Below, one piece after another: positions 12,190 through 23,775 of a stretch of DNA of 64,000 nucleotides; position 1 is the stretch's first letter, and every line of letters starts with the position of its first letter. The notes below the pieces were generated by a model. It did no database searches. It was not told the origin of the DNA and saw only the letters and a list, made by a program, of their open reading frames with translations. The translations under genes were made by a program, and so were the position numbers. Location: positions 62,001-126,000 of the forward strand of contig JAFEMH010003634.1 in NCBI GenBank assembly GCA_022495995.1, read 5' to 3'. The DNA is from Adenophora triphylla var. japonica. Taxonomy: Eukaryota; Streptophyta; Magnoliopsida; Asterales; Campanulaceae.

Positions 12190-12440
12190 AAGAGACTATT
12201 AGGAGGTGCCTGAACCTGATGGAAGACTGTTATGAGGCGTCTGAACCCGGTGGAAGACTGTTGGGAGGCGTCTGAACCCGATGGAAGACTATTGGGAGGC
12301 GTCTGAACCCGGTGGAAGACTATTGGGAGGCGTCTGAACCCGGTGGAAGACTGTTGGGAGGCGTCTGAACCCGATGGAAGACTGTTGGGAGGCGTCTGAA
12401 CCCGATGGAAGACTGTTGGGAGGTGTCTGAACCCGATTGT
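12190..12440 (-). repeat. 31-bp tandem array, 8 copies (non-autonomous half)
   Basis: Unit ggaggcgtctgaacccgatg + gaagactgttg (31 bp), eight copies with C/T and A/G variants, no spacers. It lies just upstream of the 3' LTR in element orientation, the position where Retand-type elements carry amplified repeats. Because 31 is not a multiple of 3, open frames across it cycle through all frames and are not genes. Confidence 0.95.
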
Positions 12441-12529
12441 GCGAGATGACCTGAAGAAAATGATTTTTCGAGAATACCAGACATGATGATTTGACAATTT
12501 GAACGAGATATGGTTTCATACCTGTGTTG

Positions 12530-13400
12530 TGCTTACCTGTAGCTGCCGGAGGGACTGATGCCACGGCTGGTGGTGAAAGGTTGTAACTGTCGAAGGGTCT
12601 CATGCTGCAACTGATGGTGAAGTTGTAGATGTCGGAGGGTCTCATGCTACTGTTGATGGTGAATGGTAGCTGCCAGGGGACTCACGCTACCGCTTGATGG
12701 GAGGTTGTAGCTGCCGGAGGGTCTCATGTTGCAACTGATGGTGAAGAGTAGTTGCCAGGGGACTCACGCTACTGCTTGGTGATGGTCGTGGATGCCGGAG
12801 GGACTCATACCACTGGGTGTTGGAAGGTTTTAGCTGTTGGAGGGACTCATGCTACCGCTGTTGAGGGTCGTGGATGCTGGAGGGACTCATACCACTGGAA
12901 TGAAGGGTTGTAGCTGCCGGAGGGACTCATGGTACTGTTGCTGAGGGTCGTGGATGCCGGAGCGACTCATACCACTGGGTGTTGGTGAAGAGTAGCTGCC
13001 AGGGGACTCACGCTACTGTGGATGACGGTCGTGGTTGCCGGAGGGACTCATACCACTGCTGGCGGCGAAAGGAGTAGCTACCAAGGGGTTCACACTACTG
13101 TTGATTCTGCTGGGGATAGATGTAGCTGCCGGAGGGTCTCATGCTACTATTGCTGCTGGCGGTGGCTTCCGGAGGGTCTTAGGTCACTGGTGATGAAGGC
13201 TTGCTAGTTTTGCCATACGAAGGACGGCTTTTGTTGATGGTTGGTTGACTTTTTAGTCACGGACTTTGCTTGGTAGGACATGGATTTCTCTTGCTAGGAA
13301 CGGATTTTTTATGCTTCGGTGGCGGGGCCGATGATACTGATGAACGTTGCTTGGGGTTTGTAGCTGCCGGAGGGTCTTATGCCACTGTCGATAATTGCTG
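12530..13400 (-). repeat. Degenerate ~41-bp tandem array, about 15-20 copies
   Basis: Repeated gtagctgccggagggactca + tgctactg... units averaging about 41 bp, much more diverged than the neighbouring 31-bp array. The matching region of the other half (25960-26090) holds only about three units. Non-coding. Confidence 0.8.
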
Positions 13401-15267
13401 GGTGGCCGTTCACGGGACAGTCTTTGCAGAATAGGCTTTGAAGTCGTCGAGACTGGTGAGCATTATTACTTGGATACTGGGGTAGCTGAAGCTCTCTTTT
13501 GACAAGCATTGCTTGGAGGCTGAGGCAGCTAAGGCTCTTTCAGATGATGCTGATGAGTCCGAAGGTGACGAGCCTGATGAAGATGATAAAGGTGGGGTCT
13601 GCCACCTGCAGGATTTGGAATCCTTGCCCAAAATTGTGATTCGAGGAGCAGTCCTCACGATCAAATTACGATCACTTGATTATCGTACCATGCGGGGGGA
13701 AACACAACACTCTAGGCACCTTGCATTTTATTTGACTTTTTGCTTATGCATTATTAATCTTTTGTTGCACAAGTCCATCTCAGCTGGGGGTGGAAAAGAA
13801 GTGAGGATTTTGCATGGCTCAACGAGTTGATATGTATGTAGCAGTTGTGCTATGATGGATGTGTATGGAATGGAAGTGTTTATATGTGATGGTGTATGGG
13901 TTGGACCCTCTCCCATGAGGTGGGGAAATGTATGGGTGATGGATGATATGATGCAGCTTAGGCAAGTCGGGGACGCTCCCTGGGGTACTGGTTGCAGCAG
14001 ATTGGTTCATTGCTGATGAGAACAAAGTGTGTCGTGCACCCGAGGAGGCAAACAGCAGAGAATGGTCCTGGCTTGACGAAGCCCCAGTTGATAATGCAAG
14101 GCAAACCCGAAGGGAATCTGGTCCTGAGAGAACAACATAGCAAAGCCCCAGCTTGAAGAGATTCAATGCAGCCTTATCGCAGACAATGTCATCTTGTGGC
14201 CAAGGAGGCAACCCATCATTTCAAACCTCAGTCAATCAGTCATTGGACAAGACTCGGAAATGCTTACGTGCAGGGGCACATCTTTCGAGGGTGGGAATGG
14301 ATCCCGATTCTGTGACACACTCGCTTTTGGGTTTGACTCTTTTGGGAGAGTATAAACATCACAAGGTGTGGCAAAGTGTATGGAAGCCCCTGCTGACCAA
14401 AAACAGTGTTTGGCTCTATCTTCCTATGATGTAGAAAGAGAAGACTTGTAGAGACACTTGTAAACTTGTCTTATTCGTGATGATCACAAAGCTGCTTAAA
14501 ACCCTTTATTGATGTTCGGGTTATTCAACCACCAAAGCTGATATGAACAAATATTTTGATCAATCCTGAGGAGAAAACCAACTGATATCGAGAATCAAGC
14601 TCGGAAGGATGGAAGGTGTATAGGGACGGCCCTTGCTGAGACCGGATTTTATGAGATTTGCTTGTGATTTCGACCGGACCAGTTATGGTTGCCTACGTTC
14701 CCCTCCTTGGGAGGAGCTCAGGTCGCCGTAGTTCGCGCTTATCCCGAATGAAGAGAATGAACGTTGGAATTCGAGGATCTGAGGACCTTTGAGGATTTTG
14801 AGGATTTGGAGAATTGAAAAACATGTCCTCTTGGAGTGTCGATGGGAGACACGGATGTGAAGCCCCAGTGGGACGTCCACGGCAAGTGTTTGCGGAGGAG
14901 GAACGAAATATGCTCACATGAAATGTCGAATGAACGGATGGAATTTGCACAATCTTCGATTGATGGTCTGAAACTGTTATCCGGTAGGAACTGCGACTGG
15001 GTTTCAGGGTTACGATCGACCCTCGGGTGATTCGGAATATCATGACCTCTTAAGATTAGAGGTCGGCTAGGCCTTTTGCTGACTGGACCTCTAAAGATGA
15101 GAGGTTGGCTTGCAGGGATGTGTTTGGGATTTCTAAGGTGAGGGAATTGATTGCCTCTGAGGATGAGAGGTAAAAATTGGCTTTGCCAAGGGCAAGGGTA
15201 ATGGTAATGGGAATATCCTCTAAAATCGAGAGGACGGCTTGGGATTGGTTTTAGAAGGTGAGGGGAC
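13401..15267 (-). other. Tat 3' non-coding region, DUF7745 gene deleted
   Basis: Collinear in pieces with 26090-26850 and 28650-28790 of the other half (shared blocks: gcgggggaaac...caacactc; accctctc...; gcaagtcgg; agccccagcttga; gttgcctacgttcccc...gtagttcg), but the antisense DUF7745-like gene found there is absent. Short open frames occur (for example 14153-14434), but none is recognisable. 15263-15267 is GGGAC, the left target duplication of the nested element. Confidence 0.6.
14691..14736. other. Conserved CCTACG...CGTAGTTCG block
   Basis: One of four related blocks (12124-12168, 14691-14736, 25324-25366, 28722-28775). In element orientation each reads CGAACTACG, a short GC-rich loop, then a variant of (GGATA)CGTAGG, and can fold back. 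Similar blocks are familiar in Tat-lineage 3' regions; function unknown. Confidence 0.5.
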
Positions 15268-16967
15268 TGATGGATGTGGTTTTACCCATTCAAAAGATAT
15301 ATTTCCTAACTTATTTGATGCTCGAAACCTTGAGAATTTAATATATTTTGTAGTGTTTTGAAAGTACAGGGGTTGAAGTGCAATTATTGACAAAACGGAG
15401 GATTGGAGCGTACTTTGGAAGTTTTTGGATCAAATTGCAATTTTGAAAAATTTGGGACAAAACTGATATTTGAAAGTTCAAGGGTCAAATCGTAAATATT
15501 GGAAATTCAGGGACTAAACTGGAAATATGGAAATTTTGGACAAATTTGATTTATAAAAATTCATGGATCAAAGTGAAAAATAAAATCTCAAAGAGCGAAG
15601 TGCAAAATAATTTTTTATAGTGACCAAAGTGCGACGGTGTAATAGCAAGACGAAACGAATAATAAGTATTTCAAAATGGGGCCAAAAACAAATAGCCTTG
15701 GCCGGCCAAATCATTTCTGTGGCCTAGAAGAACTTGGGGCCAATGCAAGGGCTGGCCGAAGGAAAATGGGCCTAGGCAAGGTAGTGGCCGAGAATGGCTT
15801 GAAGCTGGGATGTGGCTATTGGGCGATCAAGGGCGGCCGCACAAATGGCAAGGAGCATGGCCGAGAATCTTTCTGTTCACATGGGCGCTGGCGCAGGGAA
15901 TTATGGGCGACCGCCCATCAAGGCTTTTACAACGGATTTAATTCCGTCACAAATAAAAAAAACGTGATTTCAACTGAATAAGCACAAAATCAGTGACAGA
16001 TTTCGGGAGATTTTCTATTTTGACAAAGATTTTGACCAAGAATTTGTTTCCAAAAAGGATTTCCACCTCCCTCCTCCTATAAAAACAATCCTAGACTAGT
16101 TTTGTATCATCCTTTATCTTTTACCTTGGGATCTTTTGATCTTTGAATATTTTGAATATTTTTATTTTCTCTCTATATTTTTAGTTTAGGGTTTTTATTT
16201 TATTTTGAAGATTCAAGGTTTATTTATTTTAATGGCCATTCAAGGCTAATTTATTTTATTCATGGATTGAGGTGAGTAACAATTTGATCTTTATGCTAAG
16301 GTTTTAATTCTTCCTATCTCTTTTTCGTTCTTGTTCTTCTAAACGTTTTTAATTATTGTCTTGAGATCAATTGTATTGACCTTGCGGAATATACTTTTGA
16401 CCTCTTGAATTTATTTGGGTATGAATCATTGCACTTGCGTGGATGATTTATAATTTGACCATTGTTGAGAAGAATAGATTCAATTGAGGACCTTGCGGAA
16501 ATCAAACGAATCTAGGTTCCATTGTTCTTAAGTTTTTAATTGAATTCTTGAATGTTTATATTGACCTTGCGGAATATATAAACAAGATAGAATTAGTAGG
16601 GTTCTAATGTTCTTATTGACCTTGCGGAATATATTAACATCTTAACCCTAGGTTTTTGTGAACGAACCCAAGAATGAAATTGAATCCTTTTTACATGAAA
16701 TAAAAAGCATAAAGTGATAATTGTTATGATCCCCAATCCATGAATCCCTTGTCTCTTATTATCTTTAATTTATTTATTTTGCTTTCTTAGTTTAATAATT
16801 CAATCAAATCAAAAACCCCCTTTTCCTTTGTTTTGTTTTACACTAATTAAATCAATTTGTTCAACACTCAAATCTCTGTGGATTCGACCCTTGCTTGTGC
16901 ATACTACTACAACGGTAGCTAGTACACTTGCTAGGTATTTTATTACACAGTGGAATTTTATCCATCA
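15268..16967 (+). repeat. 5' LTR of nested element
   Basis: 1,700 bp, TGATGG...CCATCA. TATA box TATAAAAA at 16078-16085. The U5 part contains four copies of a gaccttgcggaatata-type motif (16379, 16489, 16563, 16619). An open frame of 101 codons (15676-15981) is repeated in the other LTR but resembles no protein and is probably chance in a GC-rich stretch. Confidence 0.93.
16078..16085 (+). promoter_or_regulatory. LTR TATA box (TATAAAAA)
   Basis: TATAAAAA preceded by a pyrimidine-rich stretch. The equivalent in the 3' LTR is at 20461-20468. It is the only good TATA in the LTR and would start transcription about 30 bases downstream. Confidence 0.6.
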
Positions 16968-16973
16968 AGTTTT

Positions 16974-16990
16974 TGGCGCCGTTGCCGGGG
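16974..16990 (+). other. Primer-binding site, tRNA-Asp type
   Basis: TGGCGCCGTTGCCGGGG, six bases after the LTR end, complementary over 17 bases to the 3' end of plant tRNA-Asp (...CCCCGGCAACGGCGCCA). This primer is used by Athila/Tat-related gypsy elements. Confidence 0.9.
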
Positions 16991-17111
16991 TATTTGTTGT
17001 GATTTGAACAAGTTTATTTTGTTAGTGTATTGTAAATATTTTCTTTTATTAATTTCTTTTTAGTGTAAATAATTTTCTTTCTTTTTCTAGCTGTTTAAAA
17101 AATTAAAGGTC

Positions 17112-18068
17112 ATGCATGAATCTAATTCTCGTGAGAAGTTGGCCGGGCAAGTAAAACAATTAATTGCTTTGTTCAATGCGAAAAGTACTTCGCCTAGTGC
17201 CAATATAATACAAGATACATGTTCCTATTGTGGATTATACTCTCATACTACTAATGATTGTCCGTCTAGGACATATTTTCATGAGTATTCTCCACAGATG
17301 CAAGAAAAGAGTTCGTTCCACCCATGGCAACAATAATATGATTATTCCCCCAATTGCTATACACAATGGAGGGGAAACCACTCAAGCCGGGCATGGAACA
17401 ATTATGAACCACATTATTATGATCCACCGCAACCTAAAAAGAGATCATGGGAAGAGGCTCTGACAAGTTTGAGGGAGGAAAATTGTCAACAACGACAACA
17501 ATTTTGTGCCACCATGGATAGGTTGAAAGCACAAGTGAATAAAATGTTAGAAGCATTGAGAGGTGGTGAGCGGGATACTAGTTCTATCCAACTTGAACGT
17601 TATGAATGGGAGGACGCTTCCATTAGTGACGAACTACCGATTCTCTCTCCGTCTCCTGCTAGTGATGTTGTGGTTGTTGATGAAGATGTTGATTGTGAAG
17701 AAGATGGGGTGGATGAGAAACTAAAAGATGATGAGGGCGTGAATGTTGATGAGGTTGGGCCCGACCAAATTGACGAACAATGCCTCAAAGAAGACCTTCT
17801 CCATCCCATTGAAAGTGTGAAAGATTTTGCCTCCATCATTCTTGTACCTCCCCCTATTTTTGAGGGTGAAGAAAATGGCGAGAGTTTGAAAGAGAAGAAG
17901 CCCAAGAAGCTTAAACGTCAAAAATTTCATTGGGCACCAAGCAATATCAAAGCTCAAGGATTTTACATGGGGCATGAAATGAACATAAGGACCCGCGAAA
18001 CCACAAAGTGGGCCAAAGGATGGAAGGTGAAGTCCAAACGCGAGCAACGGTCGGGTTATCGAACTTAA
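17112..18068 (+). pseudogene. Gag-like C-terminal remnant with zinc knuckle
   Basis: A single reading frame of about 318 codons broken once by an in-frame TAA (17334-17336, reachable from CAA by C to T). It carries a CCHC zinc knuckle C-x2-C-x4-H-x4-C (CSYCGLYSHTTNDC, residues about 37-50), the nucleic-acid-binding module of Gag. Next come a W/N/H-rich stretch like that following the knuckle in Athila/Tat Gag, a predicted coiled coil (about 120-150), an acidic stretch (VVVDEDVDCEEDGVDE) and a basic tail (KKPKKLKRQKF). The capsid-forming N-terminus and everything downstream of Gag are missing. No other protein is encoded in the element. Confidence 0.75.
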
Positions 18069-18081
18069 CCAAATGCGCTAA

Positions 18082-18097
18082 TTGGGAGGCAACCCAA
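18082..18097 (+). other. Conserved hairpin after the Gag-like stop
   Basis: TTGGGAGGCAACCCAA, an inverted repeat (TTGGG/CCCAA) 13 bases after the TAA at 18066-18068. A similar GGAGGCAACCCAA block is recurrent in plant Tat/Athila-type elements at this position. Possible readthrough, RNA-structure or termination signal. Confidence 0.55.
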
Positions 18098-19636
18098 GTA
18101 GGTACGTTTTATTTGCTTTATTTATTTGTTTTGTTGTGTCATATCGTCCTTTGAACCCGAGGCATGTTTTTGTTCTCTTTGCTATGAGGACATAGCATGT
18201 TTTGAGTTTGGGGGTAGATATCTCTCCGAGTTTGTGGGTTTATAGGGGAGTGTATATAGTGTCACCCTCCAAAAAAATAGAAAATTTTTAAAATTTTTTG
18301 TTCTTTTCATATTTTGGGAAGTTGGCTAGAGTCCATGATTATTTGAGAGTGATTTAATTTTAAAATCTTGAGTATTATTGTCAATATGGGGATATAATTG
18401 CATTGAAACATGTAAAGTATGATTTCTCCACCTTTCACTTCCATATTATTTTTCTTGATCATTGTTACCAATTTAGGAGACCTTTATAGGATCACTTTGG
18501 CATTCTCGGGGTCCCTAGAACATGTTTGCATGACTGTCAATAACACATCAATTAGGCTATTCGGGAAGTGATATGTGGCTATTTTCTTTGAACCCTATTT
18601 GTGAGCCTTTAACTTTCTCGCCACTTATAAAAATTGCCGCTAGAACCCCTTTTGAGCTTGAAAAAGAATGGAATCTCTCACAAAGTGGGAGGTTATTTTA
18701 GACCACCATTCGCCTTCTTTTGTACCCTCATTATCCTACCCTTTTAACCTATACACTATTTTTCTCACCTTTTCAAGAAAGTGAAACTATGAAATGAATG
18801 GGAATTTTTGGGTGAAGTTTGAAAAATCAAGGGTGAAAAGTGGTCATGAAAAGAAAGAAAAGGGTTATGAATTGTTATGTATTAAAAAGAGGGGCTTGAG
18901 CAAAATTATTGAATGCACATTCTTCGTGATATATTTGTGCAAAGAAAAAAAAAGGAAAAAAAAAAAGAAAAGAAAAAAAAATTGCCTTGCCCTCTCTAAT
19001 GTTGAAGTGGAAAGTGATAAAAAAGAAAGAAAGGTGATCAATCTCAAGTTTGAAAGTATACAAAATTATAAGTTTGGGGGTTGAATCAATGGGTTGGCTT
19101 GGAGCGGAGTGATAAATTTCAATGGGAGGATGTATGATGAAGGCTTTCTAGTTTCACTTGCTTGACTTCGTATGCCCTTACCTTCTTTTGGAACCATGAA
19201 CCTTGCCCGCGTTTATCGCGATACATTACAAACCGCAAAGCCATATTTGATCCCTAAAGAGTAGTCGGGTTGACAGTTTTGTTTAAGCATGCATATGAGT
19301 GTCCTTGTGCAGAAATTTCATCTTAGCATCATTGATTTAGAGCATGTGGTTAGTGACCCTATAAAATATCTTACTTTGGTGACAATGATCTCCCATATTT
19401 CATTCATCTTTCAATATGTGGTGGAGAATTATAAGTTAGATGCATCCATGTAATTATAGTCCCATGTTCATGATAATGCTTGTAGATTATGTGTGTTGTA
19501 AAGATCTGAGACTTGTTGTGCTAACGGCCTATTATATGAATTGAACAAATCCCAAAAATATTTTCTTTTGTTTTAATTAGGTAGTTAGTTTTTATTTTGT
19601 TTTAGTTTTGTTTTACTCGAGGACGAGCAAAAGATA
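18098..19636 (+). other. Non-coding interior of nested element
   Basis: No protein recognised. It contains two extra copies of AGTTTGGGGGT (18205-18215, 19071-19081) identical to the purine tract beside the 3' LTR, and an A-rich low-complexity patch (18940-18985). Confidence 0.6.
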
Positions 19637-19650
19637 AGTTTGGGGGTATT
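19637..19650 (+). other. Polypurine tract of nested element
   Basis: AGTTTGGGGGTATT immediately before the 3' LTR, preceded by gaggacgagcaaaagataa as in Athila/Tat relatives. Expected to prime plus-strand DNA. Confidence 0.75.
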
Positions 19651-21357
19651 TGATGGATGTGGTTTTACCCATTCAAACGATATATTTCCTAGCTTATTTG
19701 ATGCTCGAAACCTTGAGAATTTAATGTATTTTGTAGTGTTTTGAAAGTACAGGGGTTGAAGTGCAATTACTGACAAAACGGAGGATTGGAGCGTACTTTG
19801 GAAGTTTTTGGATCAAATTGCAATTTTGAAAAATTTGGGACAAAACTGATATTTGAAAGTTCAAGGGCCAAATCGTAAATATTGGAAATTCAGGGACTAA
19901 ACTGGAAATATGGAAATTTTGGACGAATTTGATTTATAAAAATTCATGGGTCAAAGTGAAAAATAAAATCTCAAAGAGCGAAGTGCAAAATAATTTTTTA
20001 TAGTGACCAAAGTGCGACGGTGTAATAGCAAGACGAAACGAATCATAAGTATTTCAAAATGGGGCCAAAAACAAATAGCCTTGGCCGGTCAAATCATTTC
20101 TGTGGCCTAGAAGAACTTGGGGCCAATGCAAGGGCTGGCCGAAGGAAAATGGGCCTAGGCAAGGTAGTGGCCGAGAATGGCTTGAAGCTGGGATGTGGCT
20201 ATTGGGCGATCAAGGGCGGCCGCACAAATGGCAAGGAGCATGGCCGAGAATCTTTCTGTTCACATGGGCGCTGGCGCAGGGAATTATGGGCGACCGCCCA
20301 TCAAGGCTTTTACAACGGATTTAATTCCGTCACAAATAAAAAAAACGTGATTTCAACAGAATCAGCACAAAATCAGTGACAGATTTCGGGAGATTTTCTA
20401 TTTTGACAAGGATTTTGACCAAGAATTTGTTTCCAAAAAGGATTTCCACCTCCCTCCTCCTATAAAAACAACCCTAGACTAGTTTTGTATCATCCTTTAT
20501 CTTTTACCTTGGGATCTTTTGATCTTTGAATATTTTGAATATTTTTATTTTCTCTCTATATTTTTAGTTTAGGGTTTTTTTATTTTATTTTGAAGATTCA
20601 AGGTTTTAATTTATTTATTTTAATGGCCATTCAAGGCTAATTTATTTTATTCATGGATTGAGGTGAGTAACAATTTGATCTTTATGCTAAGGTTTTAATT
20701 CTTCCTATCTCTTTTTCGTTCTTGTTCTTCTAAACGTTTTTAATTATTGTCTTGAGATCAATTGTATTGACCTTGCGGAATATACTTTTGACCTCTTGAA
20801 TTTATTTGGGTATGAATCATTGCACTTGCGTGGATGATTTATAATTTGACCATTGTTGAGAAGAATAGATTCAATTGAGGACCTTGCGGAAATCAAACGA
20901 ATCTAGGTTCCATTGTTCTTAAGTTTTTAATTGAATTCTTGAATGTTTATATTGACCTTGCGGAATATATAAACAAGATAGAATTAGTAGGGTTCTAATG
21001 TTCTTATTGACCTTGCGGAATATATTAACATCTTAACCCTAGGTTTTTGTGAACGAACCCAAGAATGAAATTGAATCCTTTTTACATGAAATAAAAAGCA
21101 TAAAGTGATAATTGTTATGATCCCCAATCCATGAATCCCTTGTCTCTTATTATCTTTAATTTATTTATTTTGCTTTCTTAGTTTAATAATTCAATCAAAT
21201 CAAAAATCCCTTTTCCTTTGTTTTGTTTTACACTAATTAAATCAATTTGTTCAACACTCAAATCTCTGTGGATTCGACCCTTGCTTGTGCATACTACTAC
21301 AACGGTAGCTAGTACACTTGCTAGGTATTTTATTACACAGTGGAATTTTATCCATCA
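19651..21357 (+). repeat. 3' LTR of nested element
   Basis: 1,707 bp, near-identical copy of 15268-16967. Differences are scattered substitutions plus small insertions (for example extra ttaa near 20605). Followed directly by the right target duplication GGGAC (21358-21362). Confidence 0.93.
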
Positions 21358-23756
21358 GGGACATCCATGCTGTCTCTTTATTCACTCTGAGACTCCTCTT
21401 GAGTAACGACCGGATCCTTTGACTTTTGCTTTTGAGAGGGTCGCTAGGGACTAAGCTCTCTTTCTTTTCTTTTTTTTTTTATTCTTTTTTTTTTGTATTT
21501 TTGTCTCTCTCTTTTTTCCAATTTTGTTTTTGAGAGGAAAATTTCAGCTAGTCCCCATGATGGATCATTGCTTTCCGTCGTTCTTGAGCTTGGACATGGT
21601 CGATCTTCTTTTGAATCATGGGAGCCCCAAGGATAGTCCCTCTTCTTCTAGAGATGGTTAGACGGGTTTCAAAAACGTGCCGATCTTGAAATGAAAGGAT
21701 ATTGTTTAGTGAGGGTGATGTGATGGCTTTCCTATGGGTGAAAGGTTTCAACCGCAGTCCCTACCGGATGATCCGAATGAGATTGAGTCTTCATTTGCTT
21801 GCTTAAGCTTACTCTGAGAAGGATTTATGCAAATTCATCGAGCAACGAGATGATGAGGATGACGGAAGATATGTGAGCATATGATGCAAGATGGGGAGTT
21901 GGATAAGCCCCAATTTGGGAAAGATATCAGTTGATTTTCTCGCTCCGATCAATTTAAACATTAGTCATTTCAAAGCATTAGTGATTGAGCAGCACAAGCG
22001 ATCATATAGAATAAGACCATTTCAATTGAGTTTAACGTGGGTGTGCAAGTGATGCCTCGAGTCTAGTAAGAAGAGAAACAAAACTTTTATTACTGCAAAG
22101 CAAAAATTGGTCCGAAGTGGACTCGACAGACTCATGTCCGACAGCGGACATTCTAGATCCTACGAGGACTGATTGACTGCATCAACTTTGGATGGGAGGA
22201 AGAGCATTGTTGATAGCGATGGGGCGAGGACCCTTCTCAATCTTTTTGTCATTCACAAGTCGTCTTCTTTAGCTTGAGCAATCTGAACAAGCAACCGGGC
22301 CTCCCGCTTACAAGGAAAAACGGCTTCAAGGGTAGCTCGCAACTTTTCGATGGACACACCATTTGCACTTTACTGACACATGGGATATGAACTTCCAGGC
22401 TGGTGGGCCATAATCTTCTTTGCACCGAGCATTTTGGATTCCGAATCAGATGGACGACCGCTCGGGAACTTAAACTGCTTCCGCCTTGGGAATATGGACC
22501 AATGAGCGCCGGGAACGAAAGCACACACCCAACTTGCCGTAGCCTTGCGGAGGTGAAGAGGTGAGAGCGAGTATAAGGCGGAGGATATAGAACTTTGAGA
22601 TGGTATAGGAGAGGGAGGAGTATGGAAGGAGATGGACTCATGCAACATCTTATTAATGTTCAAGTAAAAATCAGTGTCTTTTAAGTCCTATGAACATTTG
22701 GGAAAGGATAAGCCTTTATTCACGCATTCTAGAACCTCGGGGAAACCTAGGGACACATCATCCAAAAATATGCCAAATGTATTGATTAAAAATTAATAAT
22801 AGGCAATAGTGCCTAAATAAAACCGAAGCATTTATGGGACGTACGAGCAATCCCAATTTTTGGAGAAATTTGGGCAGCATAACGGGTATTCCTGAAGAAA
22901 TTCAAGGAAAAAATCCGGCATGACCTCTCGTCAGTGCACGTTGACAAAGCGACATGATCTCTCGTTAGAACATGTCGTGGGAACGACATGTCCTTTCGTG
23001 AAACCATGTTGCGTTGGCAACATGCCCACACGTGCTAGGTTTTGGGGTAGGTACGAAAGTCTATTAAAAATTTTGAAGCAGTTCGTTTTAGTGTATTTGA
23101 AAAATGGCGTGTCAAAACCAACCGTTGGGTAAGGTTTAAAGTGTGGCGCCACCTATGATGCGCTAGGGGGATAGGTTTGACATTAGGCGCTCAAGCGTAG
23201 GCGAATATCATCACCGTCCGCGATGCCGTCAATCGCACCCGAGGGTTCTAGATCTATGTGATGTAGTGTGCGGATGACTAGATTCCTTTATTTATGAAAA
23301 TGATTTTTTTATTATTATTTTTATTATTTTTTGAAAAAGGGGGAGAAAAGGAAAACAACTCACACACACCCCGCAGAGTATAATAAGCAAAATGATCATA
23401 ATTCGATCATGGGGACTGCCCCACAATCACAACCTGTATTAGAGATTCAAGTCCTGCAGAATGGCGACTTCTGTCGCGGGACACAGGACATGGAGGGCAT
23501 GTTATGTCGCGTGACAGAAGGAATCAAATATCCAGAATCTGAATCAATAACCAGAGCCAGCCCCAGTCTCCAAGCTCAATGCAAAAGCTCAACCTCTAAG
23601 CACAACAAACAGGAACCAAGGAAGGGAGGGAATAAAGCAAAACACTAAATGCATTTATATACATATAATGCCACAAATAATGCACACACAAATGAAGGAA
23701 TTGAATGTTTGAACAAACACGAAAGTTTGACCCACTTTTGAAAACCAAGTTTCAAG
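21358..23756 (-). other. Leader/interior of non-autonomous Tat half
   Basis: In element orientation this follows the primer site and would normally lead into gag, but no gag or pol homology is visible. Only short, unrecognisable frames occur. It includes a T-rich tract (21465-21515), the 34-bp hairpin repeats (22919-23024) and two TGTCGCGxGACA motifs (23473, 23505). Confidence 0.55.
22919..23024 (-). repeat. 34-bp tandem hairpin repeats
   Basis: CATG-anchored 34-bp units start at 22919, 22953, 22987 and (partial) 23021. Two junctions form perfect 8-bp-stem hairpins: CATGTCGT-GGGA-ACGACATG (22971-22990) and CATGTTGC-GTTG-GCAACATG (23005-23024). Stem positions 6 and 8 differ between them, with compensating changes in the opposite arm. 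About 750-840 bases downstream of the primer site in element orientation. Confidence 0.8.
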
Positions 23757-23774
23757 TCCCCAGCAGAGTCGCCA
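23757..23774 (-). other. Primer-binding site, tRNA-Arg type
   Basis: Minus strand TGGCGACTCTGCTGGGGA, one base from the LTR-B end, complementary (17 of 18) to the 3' end of the tRNA-Arg used by Ogre/Tat elements. It fixes LTR-B as a 5' LTR for the half lying to its left. Confidence 0.8.
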
Positions 23775-23775
23775 C

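Larger units (their letters stand above)
15268..21357 (+). mobile_element. Complete non-autonomous LTR retrotransposon (6,090 bp)
   Basis: LTRs at 15268-16967 and 19651-21357, each starting TGATGG and ending CCATCA, flanked by the perfect 5-bp duplication GGGAC (15263-15267; 21358-21362). It has a primer site complementary to tRNA-Asp and a purine tract before the 3' LTR. The 2.68-kb interior encodes only a C-terminal Gag-like remnant, with no protease, RT, RNase H or integrase, so it must be copied in trans by a Tat/Athila-type relative. LTRs are about 99% identical by eye (roughly 15 substitutions plus small indels), so the insertion is recent. It is inserted in the Tat composite. Confidence 0.93.

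Noticed and set aside
12171..12645. Minus-strand frames with PPNSLPSGSDASQQSS repeats (also 25369-25720)
   Set aside because: Readthrough of the 31-bp tandem array in all frames; no protein signature.
13513..13830. 105-codon acidic frame (DADESEGDEPDEDDKGG)
   Set aside because: Short, low-complexity, in non-coding 3' region of a Tat element; not preserved in the matching region at 26.1-26.3 kb.
15676..15981. 101-codon frame duplicated at 20059-20379
   Set aside because: Lies inside both LTRs; GC-rich chance frame, duplicated only because LTRs are duplicated.
23757..23774. tRNA gene fragment
   Set aside because: Only the 18-base 3' complement of tRNA-Arg beside an LTR; it is a primer-binding site.
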